64,000 nucleotides of DNA from Sphingobacterium bovistauri (lineage in GTDB: Bacteria > Bacteroidota > Bacteroidia > Sphingobacteriales > Sphingobacteriaceae). Shown piece after piece: positions 56,773 to 64,000 of the stretch. The stretch spans positions 1 through 64,000 of the forward strand of contig NZ_JADEYP010000006.1 in assembly GCF_020295405.1 (NCBI RefSeq), given 5' to 3'. The translations under genes and the position numbers were made by a program. The stretch's first letter is position 1; each line of letters begins with the position of its first letter. Below the pieces are notes generated by a model. That model saw only the letters and a list, made by a program, of their open reading frames with translations, was not told the origin of the DNA and searched no databases.

Positions 56773-57150
56773 TTATTTAATCTCAACTACAGCACCAGCT
56801 TCTTCTAATTGTTTTTTCAAAGCTTCAGCTTCGTCTTTAGAAACGCCAGCTTTCAATTCTTTAGGAGCACCGTCAACTAAATCTTTAGCTTCTTTCAATC
56901 CTAAACCAGCTAAGTCTTTTACTAATTTAACTACAGCTAATTTTTGACCACCAGCTTCTTTCAAGATAACGTCAAATGAAGTTTTCTCTTCAGCAGCAGC
57001 AGCGCCACCTTCAGCTGGAGCAGCAGCAACTGCAACAGCAGCAGCAGCAGGCTCGATACCGTACTCGTCTTTTAAGATATCAGCTAATTCTTTAACTTCT
57101 TTTACTGTTAAGTTAACTAACTGTTCAGCAAGTTGTTTTAAATCTGCCAT
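56773..57150 (-). CDS. rplL: 50S ribosomal protein L7/L12
   Basis: 125 residues. It forms the ribosomal stalk that recruits translation GTPases. There is an N-terminal dimerisation helix ([20 protein letters not shown]), an Ala-rich hinge ([20 protein letters not shown], about 35-54), and the C-terminal factor-binding domain ([19 protein letters not shown] and [16 protein letters not shown]). It follows rplJ after 77 nt. Confidence 0.98.
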   Translation of the reverse strand: MADLKQLAEQLVNLTVKEVKELADILKDEYGIEPAAAAVAVAAAPAEGGAAAAEEKTSFDVILKEAGGQKLAVVKLVKDLAGLGLKEAKDLVDGAPKELKAGVSKDEAEALKKQLEEAGAVVEIK

Positions 57151-57227
57151 TTTATTTTGATTTTTGAATGTTCTTTTAAAAAATATTGTTAATTAAACGT
57201 CGAACTTTTAATGTATTAAGGAGTTCG

Positions 57228-57746
57228 TTAACCTCTTTGTTCTAAAGTCTTTAATACACCTGAAATTGTATTTCCGCCTGATGAAAGAGCAGAGATAACA
57301 TTTTTCGCAGGTGATTGAAGAGCCGCGATGATATCAGCAACTAACTCGTCTTTCGATTTAAGTGTTACTAAAGCATTTAATTGATCATCACCAACAAAAG
57401 CTGTCTCTTGAATATAAGCTGCTTTTAATAATGGTTTGTCACCTGCTTTACGTAATTCTTTAATCAATTTAGCTGGAGCGTTACCTGTCTCAGAGAATAA
57501 TAATGTAGAAGCACCTTTCAATACACCTACTAATTCTTCTGATTCGATACCTGCTTCGATTAAAGCTTTCTCAATTAAAGTGTTTTTAGCCACTTGCATG
57601 ATGATGCCTGCATCAAAACATTTACGACGGATTCCATTGATCTTTTCAACAGATAAATCAGCAGTGTCAGTAATATAGAAGTTACCGTAGGATTTAATCT
57701 GCTCTGCTAAAGCTTGAACAATTTCTTGTTTTTCTTCTTTTCTCAT
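57228..57746 (-). CDS. rplJ: 50S ribosomal protein L10
   Basis: 172 residues. It is the base of the stalk that binds L7/L12 dimers. Motifs: MRKEEKQEIVQALAEQIK, NGIRRKCFDAGIIMQVAKNT, and the long C-terminal helix LQSPAKNVISALSSGG. Only 2 nt separate it from rplA, so there is no room for a separate L10-binding leader of the E. coli kind between them. Confidence 0.97.
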   Translation of the reverse strand: MRKEEKQEIVQALAEQIKSYGNFYITDTADLSVEKINGIRRKCFDAGIIMQVAKNTLIEKALIEAGIESEELVGVLKGASTLLFSETGNAPAKLIKELRKAGDKPLLKAAYIQETAFVGDDQLNALVTLKSKDELVADIIAALQSPAKNVISALSSGGNTISGVLKTLEQRG

Positions 57747-57748
57747 GA

Positions 57749-58447
57749 TTAAATTCCCGCTACTGATTTAGTTTCTACATGAATACCCGGACTCATCGTT
57801 GATGAGATATGGATACTCTTGAAGTATGTTCCCTTTGCTGCTGAAGGTTTTAATTTAGAGATTACTTGCAATACTTCTAATGCATTCTCATAAATCTTCT
57901 CTGCAGGGAAAGACACTTTTCCTACCGAAGTATGGATGATACCTGTCTTGTCAACTTTAAAATCGATCTTACCTCCTTTTACGTCTGTTACAGCTTTACC
58001 TACTTCTGTAGTTACTGTACCAGTCTTAGGATTAGGCATTAAGTTTCTTGGACCCAAAATACGGCCCAATTTACCTACTTTAGCCATTACCGAAGGCATA
58101 GTGATGATAATGTCAACGTCAGTCCAACCACCTTCAATCTTGCTGATGTACTCATCCAAACCTACGAAGTCTGCACCTGCAGCTTTAGCTTCTTCTTCCT
58201 TGTCAGGAGTTACTAATGCTAAAACGCGAACAGTCTTACCAGTTCCATGAGGTAATGTCGCAATACCACGAACCATTTGATTCGCTTTGCGTGGATCTAC
58301 GCCCAAACGTACGTCGATATCCACTGAAGCATCAAATTTCGTTGTAGTAATTTCTTTCACTAAAGCAGAAGCTTCAGCCAAAGTATACGCTTTACCAGCT
58401 TCAATTTTGGATAGTGCCGCTTTTTGATTTTTTGTTAATCTAGCCAC
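57749..58447 (-). CDS. rplA: 50S ribosomal protein L1
   Basis: 232 residues. It binds 23S rRNA at the mobile L1 stalk and represses its own operon in many bacteria. Motifs: [54 protein letters not shown] and [19 protein letters not shown]. It follows rplK after 22 nt. Confidence 0.98.
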   Translation of the reverse strand: MARLTKNQKAALSKIEAGKAYTLAEASALVKEITTTKFDASVDIDVRLGVDPRKANQMVRGIATLPHGTGKTVRVLALVTPDKEEEAKAAGADFVGLDEYISKIEGGWTDVDIIITMPSVMAKVGKLGRILGPRNLMPNPKTGTVTTEVGKAVTDVKGGKIDFKVDKTGIIHTSVGKVSFPAEKIYENALEVLQVISKLKPSAAKGTYFKSIHISSTMSPGIHVETKSVAGI

Positions 58448-58469
58448 TTTCTTAAACTGATTTCGTTAA

Positions 58470-58913
58470 TTAATTTTTCCAAGGAGCGTCACCTGTAACA
58501 GTGATACCCATACTACGTGCTGTACCAGCTACCATGCTCATTGCAGATTCTACAGTAAAAGCATTTAAGTCAGTCATTTTGTCTTTTGCAATCGTCTCCA
58601 CTTGCTCCCATGTGATAGCAGCAACTTTTTTACGATTTGGCTCACCTGACCCACTTTTTAATTTAGCAGCATCTTTTAATTGAATAGCTACCGGTGGAGT
58701 TTTGATGATAAAATCAAATGACTTGTCAGCATAAACAGTAATTACTACTGGCAATACTTGACCTGGTTTGTCTTGCGTACGAGCATTGAACTGTTTACAG
58801 AAATCCATGATATTCACACCCTTAGCACCTAAAGCAGGTCCTACTGGAGGAGATGGATTGGCTGCACCGCCCTTCACTTGTAATTTTACTAACGCACTGA
58901 CTTCTTTTGCCAT
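58470..58913 (-). CDS. rplK: 50S ribosomal protein L11
   Basis: 147 residues. It lies in the GTPase-associated centre. The N-terminal domain has [20 protein letters not shown] and [13 protein letters not shown]. The C-terminal rRNA-binding domain ends [16 protein letters not shown]. It is the first gene of the rplKAJL-rpoBC run and has its own promoter about 110 bp upstream. Confidence 0.98.
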   Translation of the reverse strand: MAKEVSALVKLQVKGGAANPSPPVGPALGAKGVNIMDFCKQFNARTQDKPGQVLPVVITVYADKSFDFIIKTPPVAIQLKDAAKLKSGSGEPNRKKVAAITWEQVETIAKDKMTDLNAFTVESAMSMVAGTARSMGITVTGDAPWKN

Positions 58914-59022
58914 TTTGTTTTGAATTTAATTTGTTAAATGTTTGTTAGTAAGTTGGAAGCAATACTTGTAACATTTATTCCCGAAGGACACCAAAACATA
59001 GCTTTGGCAACCAAACGAGGTG

Positions 59023-59030
59023 CAAAGATA
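59023..59030 (-). promoter_or_regulatory. rplK operon promoter -7 element
   Basis: The minus strand reads TATCTTTG; a TTTG lies 18 bp upstream (59049-59052). The leader of roughly 100 nt contains a small stem (CCAAA at about 58991 with TTTGG at about 59003) and is where L1 autoregulation would be expected; no L1-site consensus could be confirmed by eye. Confidence 0.65.
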
Positions 59031-59105
59031 ATAAGAATATTTGAATAACAAAATATTACTGAAAATATTCAATTACTATTCCATATAATTCACACCTGCA
59101 TAAAA

Positions 59106-59135
59106 AAGCCTTCTTACTTTGAGATAAGAAGGCTT
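59106..59135 (-). terminator. Terminator of the secE-nusG transcript
   Basis: An 11-bp perfect stem (AAGCCTTCTTA / TAAGAAGGCTT) with an 8-nt loop and A6 on the + strand giving the U-tract. Confidence 0.88.
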
Positions 59136-59152
59136 CTAATATTTTATGAAAA

Positions 59153-59698
59153 TTATTCTTTTTCGACTTGCATATAATTCAATTCAAGAGGCGTCTTACG
59201 ACCAAACACTTTAACCATTACGGTCAACTTTTTCTTATCCTCATGAACCTCTTCGATTTCACCAGTGAAACCGTTAAATGGACCATCTGTAACTTTAACT
59301 GACTCACCAACATAATAAGTTACATTAATAGACTCACCTTGCTCAGACATCTCATCCACCTTGCCCAAAATTCTATTAACCTCTGAAGGACGCAACGGAA
59401 TAGCAACACCAGCCTTATCACCCAAGAAGCCTATTACACTGTTCAAATTTTTGATAGCGTGCTCAATCTCTCCATCTAAAGCCGCTTCAATTAATACATA
59501 TCCAGGATAATAATTACGTTCCTTCGCAACTTTTTTACCATCGCGCATTTGGTAGTATTTTTCCATAGGAATTAACACCTGAGGAACTAAATGTTGAATC
59601 CCTAATCTATTAACTTCAGACTCTACGTATTGCTTAACTTTCTTCTCTTTACCACTCACAGCACGTACTACGTACCATTTTAAACTTTGATCAGCCAT
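59153..59698 (-). CDS. nusG: Transcription termination/antitermination factor NusG
   Basis: 181 residues. The N-terminal NGN domain begins KWYVVRAVSGKEKKVKQ, includes the MEKYYQMRDGKKVAKERNYYPGYVLIE region (about 65-91), and is joined to a KOW domain (VKVTDGPFNGFTGEIEEV). It binds the polymerase clamp and Rho or ribosomal protein S10. It lies 20 nt after secE and its message ends at a terminator before rplK. Confidence 0.96.
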   Translation of the reverse strand: MADQSLKWYVVRAVSGKEKKVKQYVESEVNRLGIQHLVPQVLIPMEKYYQMRDGKKVAKERNYYPGYVLIEAALDGEIEHAIKNLNSVIGFLGDKAGVAIPLRPSEVNRILGKVDEMSEQGESINVTYYVGESVKVTDGPFNGFTGEIEEVHEDKKKLTVMVKVFGRKTPLELNYMQVEKE

Positions 59699-59718
59699 AA
59701 TGTCTTTTAGATAAAACT

Positions 59719-59910
59719 TTACTTAGTACCGTATAACAATTCCAATACATTACTTGAAGCCTTGTCCATTAATAGTACCAATAAAGCTATGATCAACGAA
59801 GCTACAAGCACTATAACTGCATGATTTTGCAATTGTGACCAAGTAGGCCAAGTAACCTTCTCAGTCACCTCTTGATAAGACTCTTTAAAAAAATCAAGTA
59901 CTTTAGCCAT
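59719..59910 (-). CDS. secE: Preprotein translocase subunit SecE
   Basis: 63 residues with one membrane helix (about 28-50, AVIVLVASLIIALLVLLMD), the short single-span form. It stabilises SecY in the translocon. The conserved FFKESYQEVTEKVTWPTWSQ precedes the helix. It lies 28 nt after tRNA-Trp, from which it is presumably processed. Confidence 0.93.
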   Translation of the reverse strand: MAKVLDFFKESYQEVTEKVTWPTWSQLQNHAVIVLVASLIIALLVLLMDKASSNVLELLYGTK

Positions 59911-59938
59911 TGTTTGATTATTTATTTAAGTTATTTAG

Positions 59939-60010
59939 CAGGGATACTAGGATTCGAACCCAGACCAATGGTTTTGGAGACCACGATACTAACCATTATA
60001 CTATATCCCT
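59939..60010 (-). tRNA. tRNA-Trp (CCA)
   Basis: Acceptor AGGGATA / TATCCCT with discriminator G; anticodon stem GTGGT / ACCAT with loop CTCCAAA (anticodon CCA). The CCA tail is not encoded. It sits between tuf and secE, the widespread bacterial arrangement. Confidence 0.95.
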
Positions 60011-60029
60011 GTGTTTTTTTATGATGATG

Positions 60030-60061
60030 CAAATATAGGGTTTAACCACTATTAGACCAAA
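60030..60061 (-). promoter_or_regulatory. Promoter of tRNA-Trp-secE-nusG
   Basis: On the minus strand TTTG (60058-60061), a 20-bp spacer and TATATTTG (60030-60037) match the Bacteroidota consensus fully. Confidence 0.8.
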
Positions 60062-60110
60062 TATTTTTTGCTTTTTTTTATTATTTTAAGAATAAAAAAA
60101 CTGATAAAAC

Positions 60111-60148
60111 AAAATAAGCTAATCAGCATCAGCTAATTAGCTTATTTT
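60111..60148 (-). terminator. Terminator of tuf
   Basis: A 13-bp perfect stem (AAAATAAGCTAAT / ATTAGCTTATTTT), 12-nt loop, AT-rich flanks, 24 bp past the tuf stop. Confidence 0.75.
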
Positions 60149-60172
60149 ATGTATTTATCAATCTATTATAGA

Positions 60173-61360
60173 TTAAATAATTTCAGTTACCTGACCAGCA
60201 CCTACTGTACGACCACCCTCACGGATAGCGAAACGTAGACCTTTTTCCATTGCAATCGCAGAGATTAATTTTACTGTGATTGTAACGTTATCACCTGGCA
60301 TAACCATCTCAGTACCTTCTGGCAACATGATCTCTCCTGTTACGTCTGTTGTACGGAAATAGAATTGAGGACGGTATTTGTTGAAGAATGGAGTGTGACG
60401 ACCACCTTCAGCTTTTGATAATACGTAAACCTCAGCTTTGAAATGATCGTGAGGAGTTACAGTACCTGGTTTAACGATAACCATACCACGTTTGATATCA
60501 GTTTTCTCAATACCACGTAATAATAAACCTACGTTATCACCAGCTTCACCGTAATCTAAAATTTTACGGAACATCTCAACACCTGTTACTGTAGATTTCA
60601 AACCTTCAGCAGCACCCATACCTAAGATCTCAACTGGATCTCCAGAGTTGATTACACCTCTTTCGATACGACCTGTAGCAACTGTACCACGACCTGTGAT
60701 CGAGAATACGTCCTCTACTGGCATTAAGAAAGGTAACTCAGTTAAACGTGGAGGAATTGGAATGTAGTTATCTACAGCATCCATTAATTCCATGATTTTC
60801 TCAACCCACTCAGGCTCACCGTTCAATCCACCCAAAGCAGAACCTTTGATTACTGGAATATCATCACCTGGGAATTCGTAGAATGACAATAGCTCACGCA
60901 CTTCCATTTCTACTAACTCTAATAACTCAGGATCATCTACTAAGTCAACTTTGTTTAAGAATACTACTAACGCTGGTACACCTACTTGACGAGCTAATAA
61001 GATGTGCTCACGAGTTTGAGGCATAGGACCATCAGTAGCAGCAACTACGATGATAGCGCCATCCATTTGTGCTGCACCAGTAACCATGTTTTTCACGTAA
61101 TCGGCGTGACCTGGACAGTCAACGTGTGCATAGTGACGGTTTGCTGTTGAGTACTCAACGTGCGCTGTATTAATCGTGATACCACGTTCTTTCTCTTCAG
61201 GAGCAGAGTCAATTGAATCAAATGAACGAGCTTCTGATAAACCTGCATCCGCTAATACTTTAGTGATAGCTGCAGTTGTAGTAGTTTTACCGTGGTCAAC
61301 GTGACCGATAGTACCAATGTTTAAGTGCGGTTTACTACGGTCAAATTTCTCTTTTGCCAT
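60173..61360 (-). CDS. tuf: Elongation factor Tu
   Basis: 395 residues. It delivers aminoacyl-tRNA to the ribosome. The GTPase motifs are GHVDHGKT, the switch-I region [30 protein letters not shown] and GSALGG. Domains II and III follow, with [12 protein letters not shown] and [16 protein letters not shown]. It lies 73 nt downstream of tRNA-Thr(GGT) and is probably transcribed with the four tRNAs. Only one tuf copy is seen in the window. Confidence 0.98.
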   Translation of the reverse strand: MAKEKFDRSKPHLNIGTIGHVDHGKTTTTAAITKVLADAGLSEARSFDSIDSAPEEKERGITINTAHVEYSTANRHYAHVDCPGHADYVKNMVTGAAQMDGAIIVVAATDGPMPQTREHILLARQVGVPALVVFLNKVDLVDDPELLELVEMEVRELLSFYEFPGDDIPVIKGSALGGLNGEPEWVEKIMELMDAVDNYIPIPPRLTELPFLMPVEDVFSITGRGTVATGRIERGVINSGDPVEILGMGAAEGLKSTVTGVEMFRKILDYGEAGDNVGLLLRGIEKTDIKRGMVIVKPGTVTPHDHFKAEVYVLSKAEGGRHTPFFNKYRPQFYFRTTDVTGEIMLPEGTEMVMPGDNVTITVKLISAIAMEKGLRFAIREGGRTVGAGQVTEII

Positions 61361-61433
61361 GTTTATGCGAATTAGTAATTATTAAATATTTCTTGTTAAA
61401 ATTCTTTACAAAAATAATAAACTTAATTTATCG

Positions 61434-61505
<72 letters not shown>

Positions 61506-61597
61506 TTTCTTTTATAAAAGCTTATTTACGGAATTATGCCTCCACCTTACATATTTGAACCATGAAAGATAGAGACTGAAAAACCTTGAAAATTAAG

Positions 61598-61670
61598 AGC
61601 GGAAGACGAGGTTCGAACTCGCGACCTATAGCTTGGAAGGCTATCGCTCTACCAACTGAGCTACTTCCGC
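61598..61670 (-). tRNA. tRNA-Gly (TCC)
   Basis: Acceptor GCGGAAG / CTTCCGC with discriminator T, anticodon stem ATAGC / GCTAT with loop CTTCCAA (anticodon TCC). Confidence 0.95.
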
Positions 61671-61722
61671 TTTTTGATTACTGTATAAACATTCATTGAT
61701 ACAATAATCAAACAATTTAGTG

Positions 61723-61803
61723 TGGAGGGAGAAGGATTCGAACCTTCGAAGCCGAAGCAACGGATTTACAGTCCGTCCCATTTGACCGCTCTGGAACCCC
61801 TCC
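61723..61803 (-). tRNA. tRNA-Tyr (GTA)
   Basis: 81 nt with a long variable arm, as in bacterial tRNA-Tyr. Acceptor GGAGGGG / TCCCTCC, discriminator A; anticodon stem ACGGA / TCCGT with loop CTGTAAA (anticodon GTA). Confidence 0.95.
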
Positions 61804-61826
61804 AGACCTGTGATGTCTCACATTTG

Positions 61827-61899
<73 letters not shown>

Positions 61900-61960
61900 T
61901 TTTTATTTTTTTTGTTTTATCAAACTCTCGAAGAACACCTACTCTTTCGAGTAGCTGGTG

Positions 61961-61968
61961 CAAAGATA
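61961..61968 (-). promoter_or_regulatory. Proximal promoter of the tRNA-tuf cluster
   Basis: The minus strand reads TATCTTTG, 62 bp before the first tRNA. The -33 position has TTGCA rather than TTTG. Confidence 0.6.
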
Positions 61969-62084
61969 GAAAAATTCATTTCAAATTTGCAAGAGAATTT
62001 ATCAAAAACTTTTTCTTATTTATTTCTTAAAGAACTCTTTCAAAAAACGGCCTAAAACATATAATCCGTTTGTTTTTGATGTTG

Positions 62085-62114
62085 CAAAGATAGACACAGG
62101 ATTCACATTTCAAA
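62085..62114 (-). promoter_or_regulatory. Distal promoter of the tRNA-tuf cluster
   Basis: A second TATCTTTG (62085-62092, minus strand) with TTTG 18 bp upstream (62111-62114). With the element at 61961 this gives tandem promoters, common for highly expressed stable-RNA operons. The remaining bases between 61900 and 62251 hold no gene. Confidence 0.65.
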
Positions 62115-62218
62115 AATTTTTATGCAAAAAATAATTCCTTAAACAGTCATAATCCTGATATGCAGACCAATAATTTTTCAATAAAAATTTATTAAAGTCC
62201 ATTACCAATCATTTGATT

Positions 62219-62226
62219 TATATTTG
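62219..62226 (+). promoter_or_regulatory. Promoter -7 element of the Omp85-like gene
   Basis: TATATTTG fits the consensus, 25 bp upstream of the start codon. Confidence 0.55.
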
Positions 62227-62251
62227 AGCCTATTTTTTCGAACTTTAGTAC

Positions 62252-63394
62252 ATGAAAAAACTAACGACTTTATTTTTATTCTTAGCTGTTACGAACATTG
62301 TTAACGCCCAAGACTCGACTAACTTTATAAAAAAAATTATAAAAAAAACATTTTCTTCTCAAGGAGATACCACACGTAAAGGCAGCTTTTTCATATTACC
62401 GGCTTTCAGTTATGCACAAGAGACTGGTGCGGAATTCGGTATTGCCGCAGCCTACAATTTTTATCTTGACAAAGAAAACTTAGAAAGCCGCACATCAAAT
62501 ATTTCGTTAATTAGCACTCTTACCACCAAAAAGCAAAAGAAAATAAATCTCAATGCAGACCTTTGGTCTAAAAATAACGATTATCATATCCTACTAGAAC
62601 TGAGAGCTCGTGATTGGCCTTTCAATTTTTACGGAATCGGAAATGACACATGGATATCACAAGAAGACTATCTAGAACAGACACTCTATCGTGTTAAAGC
62701 CGATATTGAAAAACGCATCGCAAAAAAAATCTACATAGGTATAAACACAAGCTATGACCATTACAAATTTCAAGACGTAATAGAAGACGGAATTTTTAGC
62801 ACAGATAACTCAATATTAGGAAAGAGCGGGGGGCAATATGCAACTATAGGACTCTCTGCTTTGTTCGATAGTAGAGACATCACCACCTACACCAACAAAG
62901 GCATATATTCACGAATTAAGTTCGCATATGCTCCTCACCTATTTGAAGAAACAGACTTCACTGGATCACTTTTTGAAGCTGACGTTAGAGGTTTTCATCC
63001 TATACATAAAAAAATCATAGCATCTGGACAACTTATATATAGGGGCACTTATGGTGAAAACCTACCTTTTTATACACTTCGGGATCTAGGAGGAGACATG
63101 ACGATGCGCGGTTATTATCTGGGGAGATACAAAGACAAAAACTACATTGCTTCTCAAGCAGAATTGAGATATCGCTTCCATCCACGATTCGGAATAGTAG
63201 GATTTGCAGGAGCAGGAACTACGTTTTCAGATGAGCATAAAGCGCGTTGGACTCCTTCTTATGGAAGCGGACTAAGGTACTTCTTTAGCATTGAGCACAG
63301 CAGCAGTATCCGTTTTGATTACGCTTTTGGAGAGCAAAGAACTGGCGAAAAAAGACAATCAGGATTTTACCTAAGCTTAAGCGAAACGTTTTAA
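62252..63394 (+). CDS. Omp85/D15-superfamily outer membrane protein
   Basis: 380 residues. The signal peptide ends TNIVNAQ. It is a bacterial surface antigen-type beta-barrel with a short N-terminal part and no recognisable POTRA repeats. The barrel includes FFILPAFSYAQETGAEFGIA at its start, GLSALFDSRDITTYTNKG, and DLGGDMTMRGYYLGRYKD, the RGY element of the conserved Omp85 loop. It ends in an aromatic strand SGFYLSLSETF suited to BAM recognition. Without POTRA domains it is more like small Bacteroidota members of unknown role than BamA or TamA. Its stop overlaps the convergent gene by 4 nt. Confidence 0.83.
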   Translation: MKKLTTLFLFLAVTNIVNAQDSTNFIKKIIKKTFSSQGDTTRKGSFFILPAFSYAQETGAEFGIAAAYNFYLDKENLESRTSNISLISTLTTKKQKKINLNADLWSKNNDYHILLELRARDWPFNFYGIGNDTWISQEDYLEQTLYRVKADIEKRIAKKIYIGINTSYDHYKFQDVIEDGIFSTDNSILGKSGGQYATIGLSALFDSRDITTYTNKGIYSRIKFAYAPHLFEETDFTGSLFEADVRGFHPIHKKIIASGQLIYRGTYGENLPFYTLRDLGGDMTMRGYYLGRYKDKNYIASQAELRYRFHPRFGIVGFAGAGTTFSDEHKARWTPSYGSGLRYFFSIEHSSSIRFDYAFGEQRTGEKRQSGFYLSLSETF

Positions 63395-63819
63395 CGACAA
63401 TAATACTGATATGGATAGCGCAACCTAAAGTTTTCTTTTGGTTGCTCTTTTCGCTTGCAAATAATACCAAACTCAAATAAATCAATAAGCACAATAAAAC
63501 CCTCACTCTTTTGCATACACTCCCAGTAAACAAGAGATTGATTGAGATGAATATTTTTAACAAACACCATAAAATAGTCGTTTTGCAATTTTAACAGATC
63601 ATCGGGTTTATACTCCAAAAAATCTGTCACCACAAAAGAGCTTGGATCAATCCCTTTAGTGTTATAATAATCCTGAATATCTTGGATCAAAGATGAACTT
63701 CTCTTTACATGCTTATTATAAATCAATTCATCTGCCAATTCATATACAAATGGTGAATGAGTACCGTGACGAGTATTTGCAGTTAGAAAATGTTTGATTT
63801 TTCGAATTAAATAAGACAT
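63391..63819 (-). CDS. Short protein related to Bacteroidota methyltransferase-like family, core missing
   Basis: 142 residues from the ATG at 63819; an upstream ATG (63846) would add MLHYFYFCD, without support. The N-terminus has TANTRHGTHSPFVYELADELIY and the C-terminus IVLIDLFEFGIICKRKEQPKENFRLRYP. Both match, as I recall them, the two ends of SAM-methyltransferase-like proteins of about 230-260 residues in this phylum. The middle part, where the SAM-binding glycine motif should be, is very short and lacks it. The gene is thus either an internally deleted, non-catalytic version or a distinct short family. It converges on the barrel gene with a 4-nt overlap and no terminator. Confidence 0.6.
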   Translation of the reverse strand: MSYLIRKIKHFLTANTRHGTHSPFVYELADELIYNKHVKRSSSLIQDIQDYYNTKGIDPSSFVVTDFLEYKPDDLLKLQNDYFMVFVKNIHLNQSLVYWECMQKSEGFIVLIDLFEFGIICKRKEQPKENFRLRYPYQYYCR

Positions 63820-63899
63820 ATCACAAAAATAGAAATAATGCAACAAGTGAACATACTATTCCTGCTTTTTTAAATCAATCAATTTTTGTAAATTTATAT

Positions 63900-64000
63900 A
63901 TGAATGAGAAGGAAATAAAAGCGATTATATCATTATTAGAAGATCCTGATACCGAAATTTTCAATCAATTAGAACAACGACTGATCACTTGTGGTCCAGA
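63900..64000 (+). CDS. Partial gene, N-terminus only
   Basis: The frame opens MNEKEIKAIISLLEDPDTEI and continues FNQLEQRLITCGP up to the window edge. The helical pattern looks like the HEAT-like N-terminus of SirB1-type transglutaminase-like proteins of this phylum, but only 33 residues are visible, so the assignment is tentative. Confidence 0.5.
   Translation, partial: MNEKEIKAIISLLEDPDTEIFNQLEQRLITCGP

Overview
The window is chromosomal DNA of a low-GC member of the Bacteroidota, most likely family Sphingobacteriaceae (Sphingobacterium/Pedobacter-like; an inference). The pointers are promoters of the Bacteroidota type (TAnnTTTG at -7, in several cases TTTG about 18-20 bp upstream), weak or absent Shine-Dalgarno sequences, the gene order tRNA-Thr/Tyr/Gly/Thr - tuf - tRNA-Trp - secE - nusG - rplKAJL - rpoBC, OmpA proteins with thrombospondin-3 repeats, PorT-like small beta-barrels, and a DUF4369/TlpA lipoprotein.

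Layout. (1) 1-10977 is accessory DNA that ends at the 3' end of a tRNA-Pro gene: traces of an IS21-like end, a decayed radC gene, then a tightly packed minus-strand operon hsdM-hsdS-small protein-hsdR followed by two uncharacterised genes. These are a GHKL-type ATPase with a possible STAS-like N-terminus, and a 753-residue protein with two degenerate phosphoribosyltransferase-like domains. The six genes are linked by overlaps or gaps of at most 34 nt. The last two genes are the best candidate in the window for an undescribed (probably defence-related) module. (2) 10978-32800 is core housekeeping: tRNA-Pro, rplS, an aldo/keto reductase, pyrG-yidC, a PhoB-like regulator, alaS with a TlpA-like lipoprotein, two tandem two-domain universal stress proteins, two paralogous OmpA proteins whose promoters sit inside inverted repeats, an acyl-CoA dehydrogenase, a small Ala/Asp/Ser-rich lipoprotein, purB, an Nfu protein, an amidohydrolase lipoprotein and lipA. 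(3) 32900-43140 holds three paralogous outer-membrane barrels, tRNA-Cys with a 59-residue basic protein, pgk, sppA, folK, an Hpt protein, ftsK and lolA. (4) 43163-48381 is a hexuronate catabolism locus: MFS transporter, uxuA and a uxuB-type SDR on one strand, kdgK-kdgA divergent. Together these convert fructuronate to mannonate, KDG, KDPG, then pyruvate and glyceraldehyde-3-phosphate. (5) 48456-61899 is the transcription/translation block, read on the minus strand from tandem promoters upstream of four tRNAs through tuf, tRNA-Trp-secE-nusG, rplKAJL and rpoBC. (6) 61900-64000 holds an Omp85-superfamily outer membrane protein, a short methyltransferase-related protein and the start of a further gene.

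Most genes end at strong inverted-repeat terminators, many of them shared by convergent genes. No CRISPR array, intact transposase, integrase or rRNA gene was seen. All family assignments come from reading motifs by eye; no database search was run.
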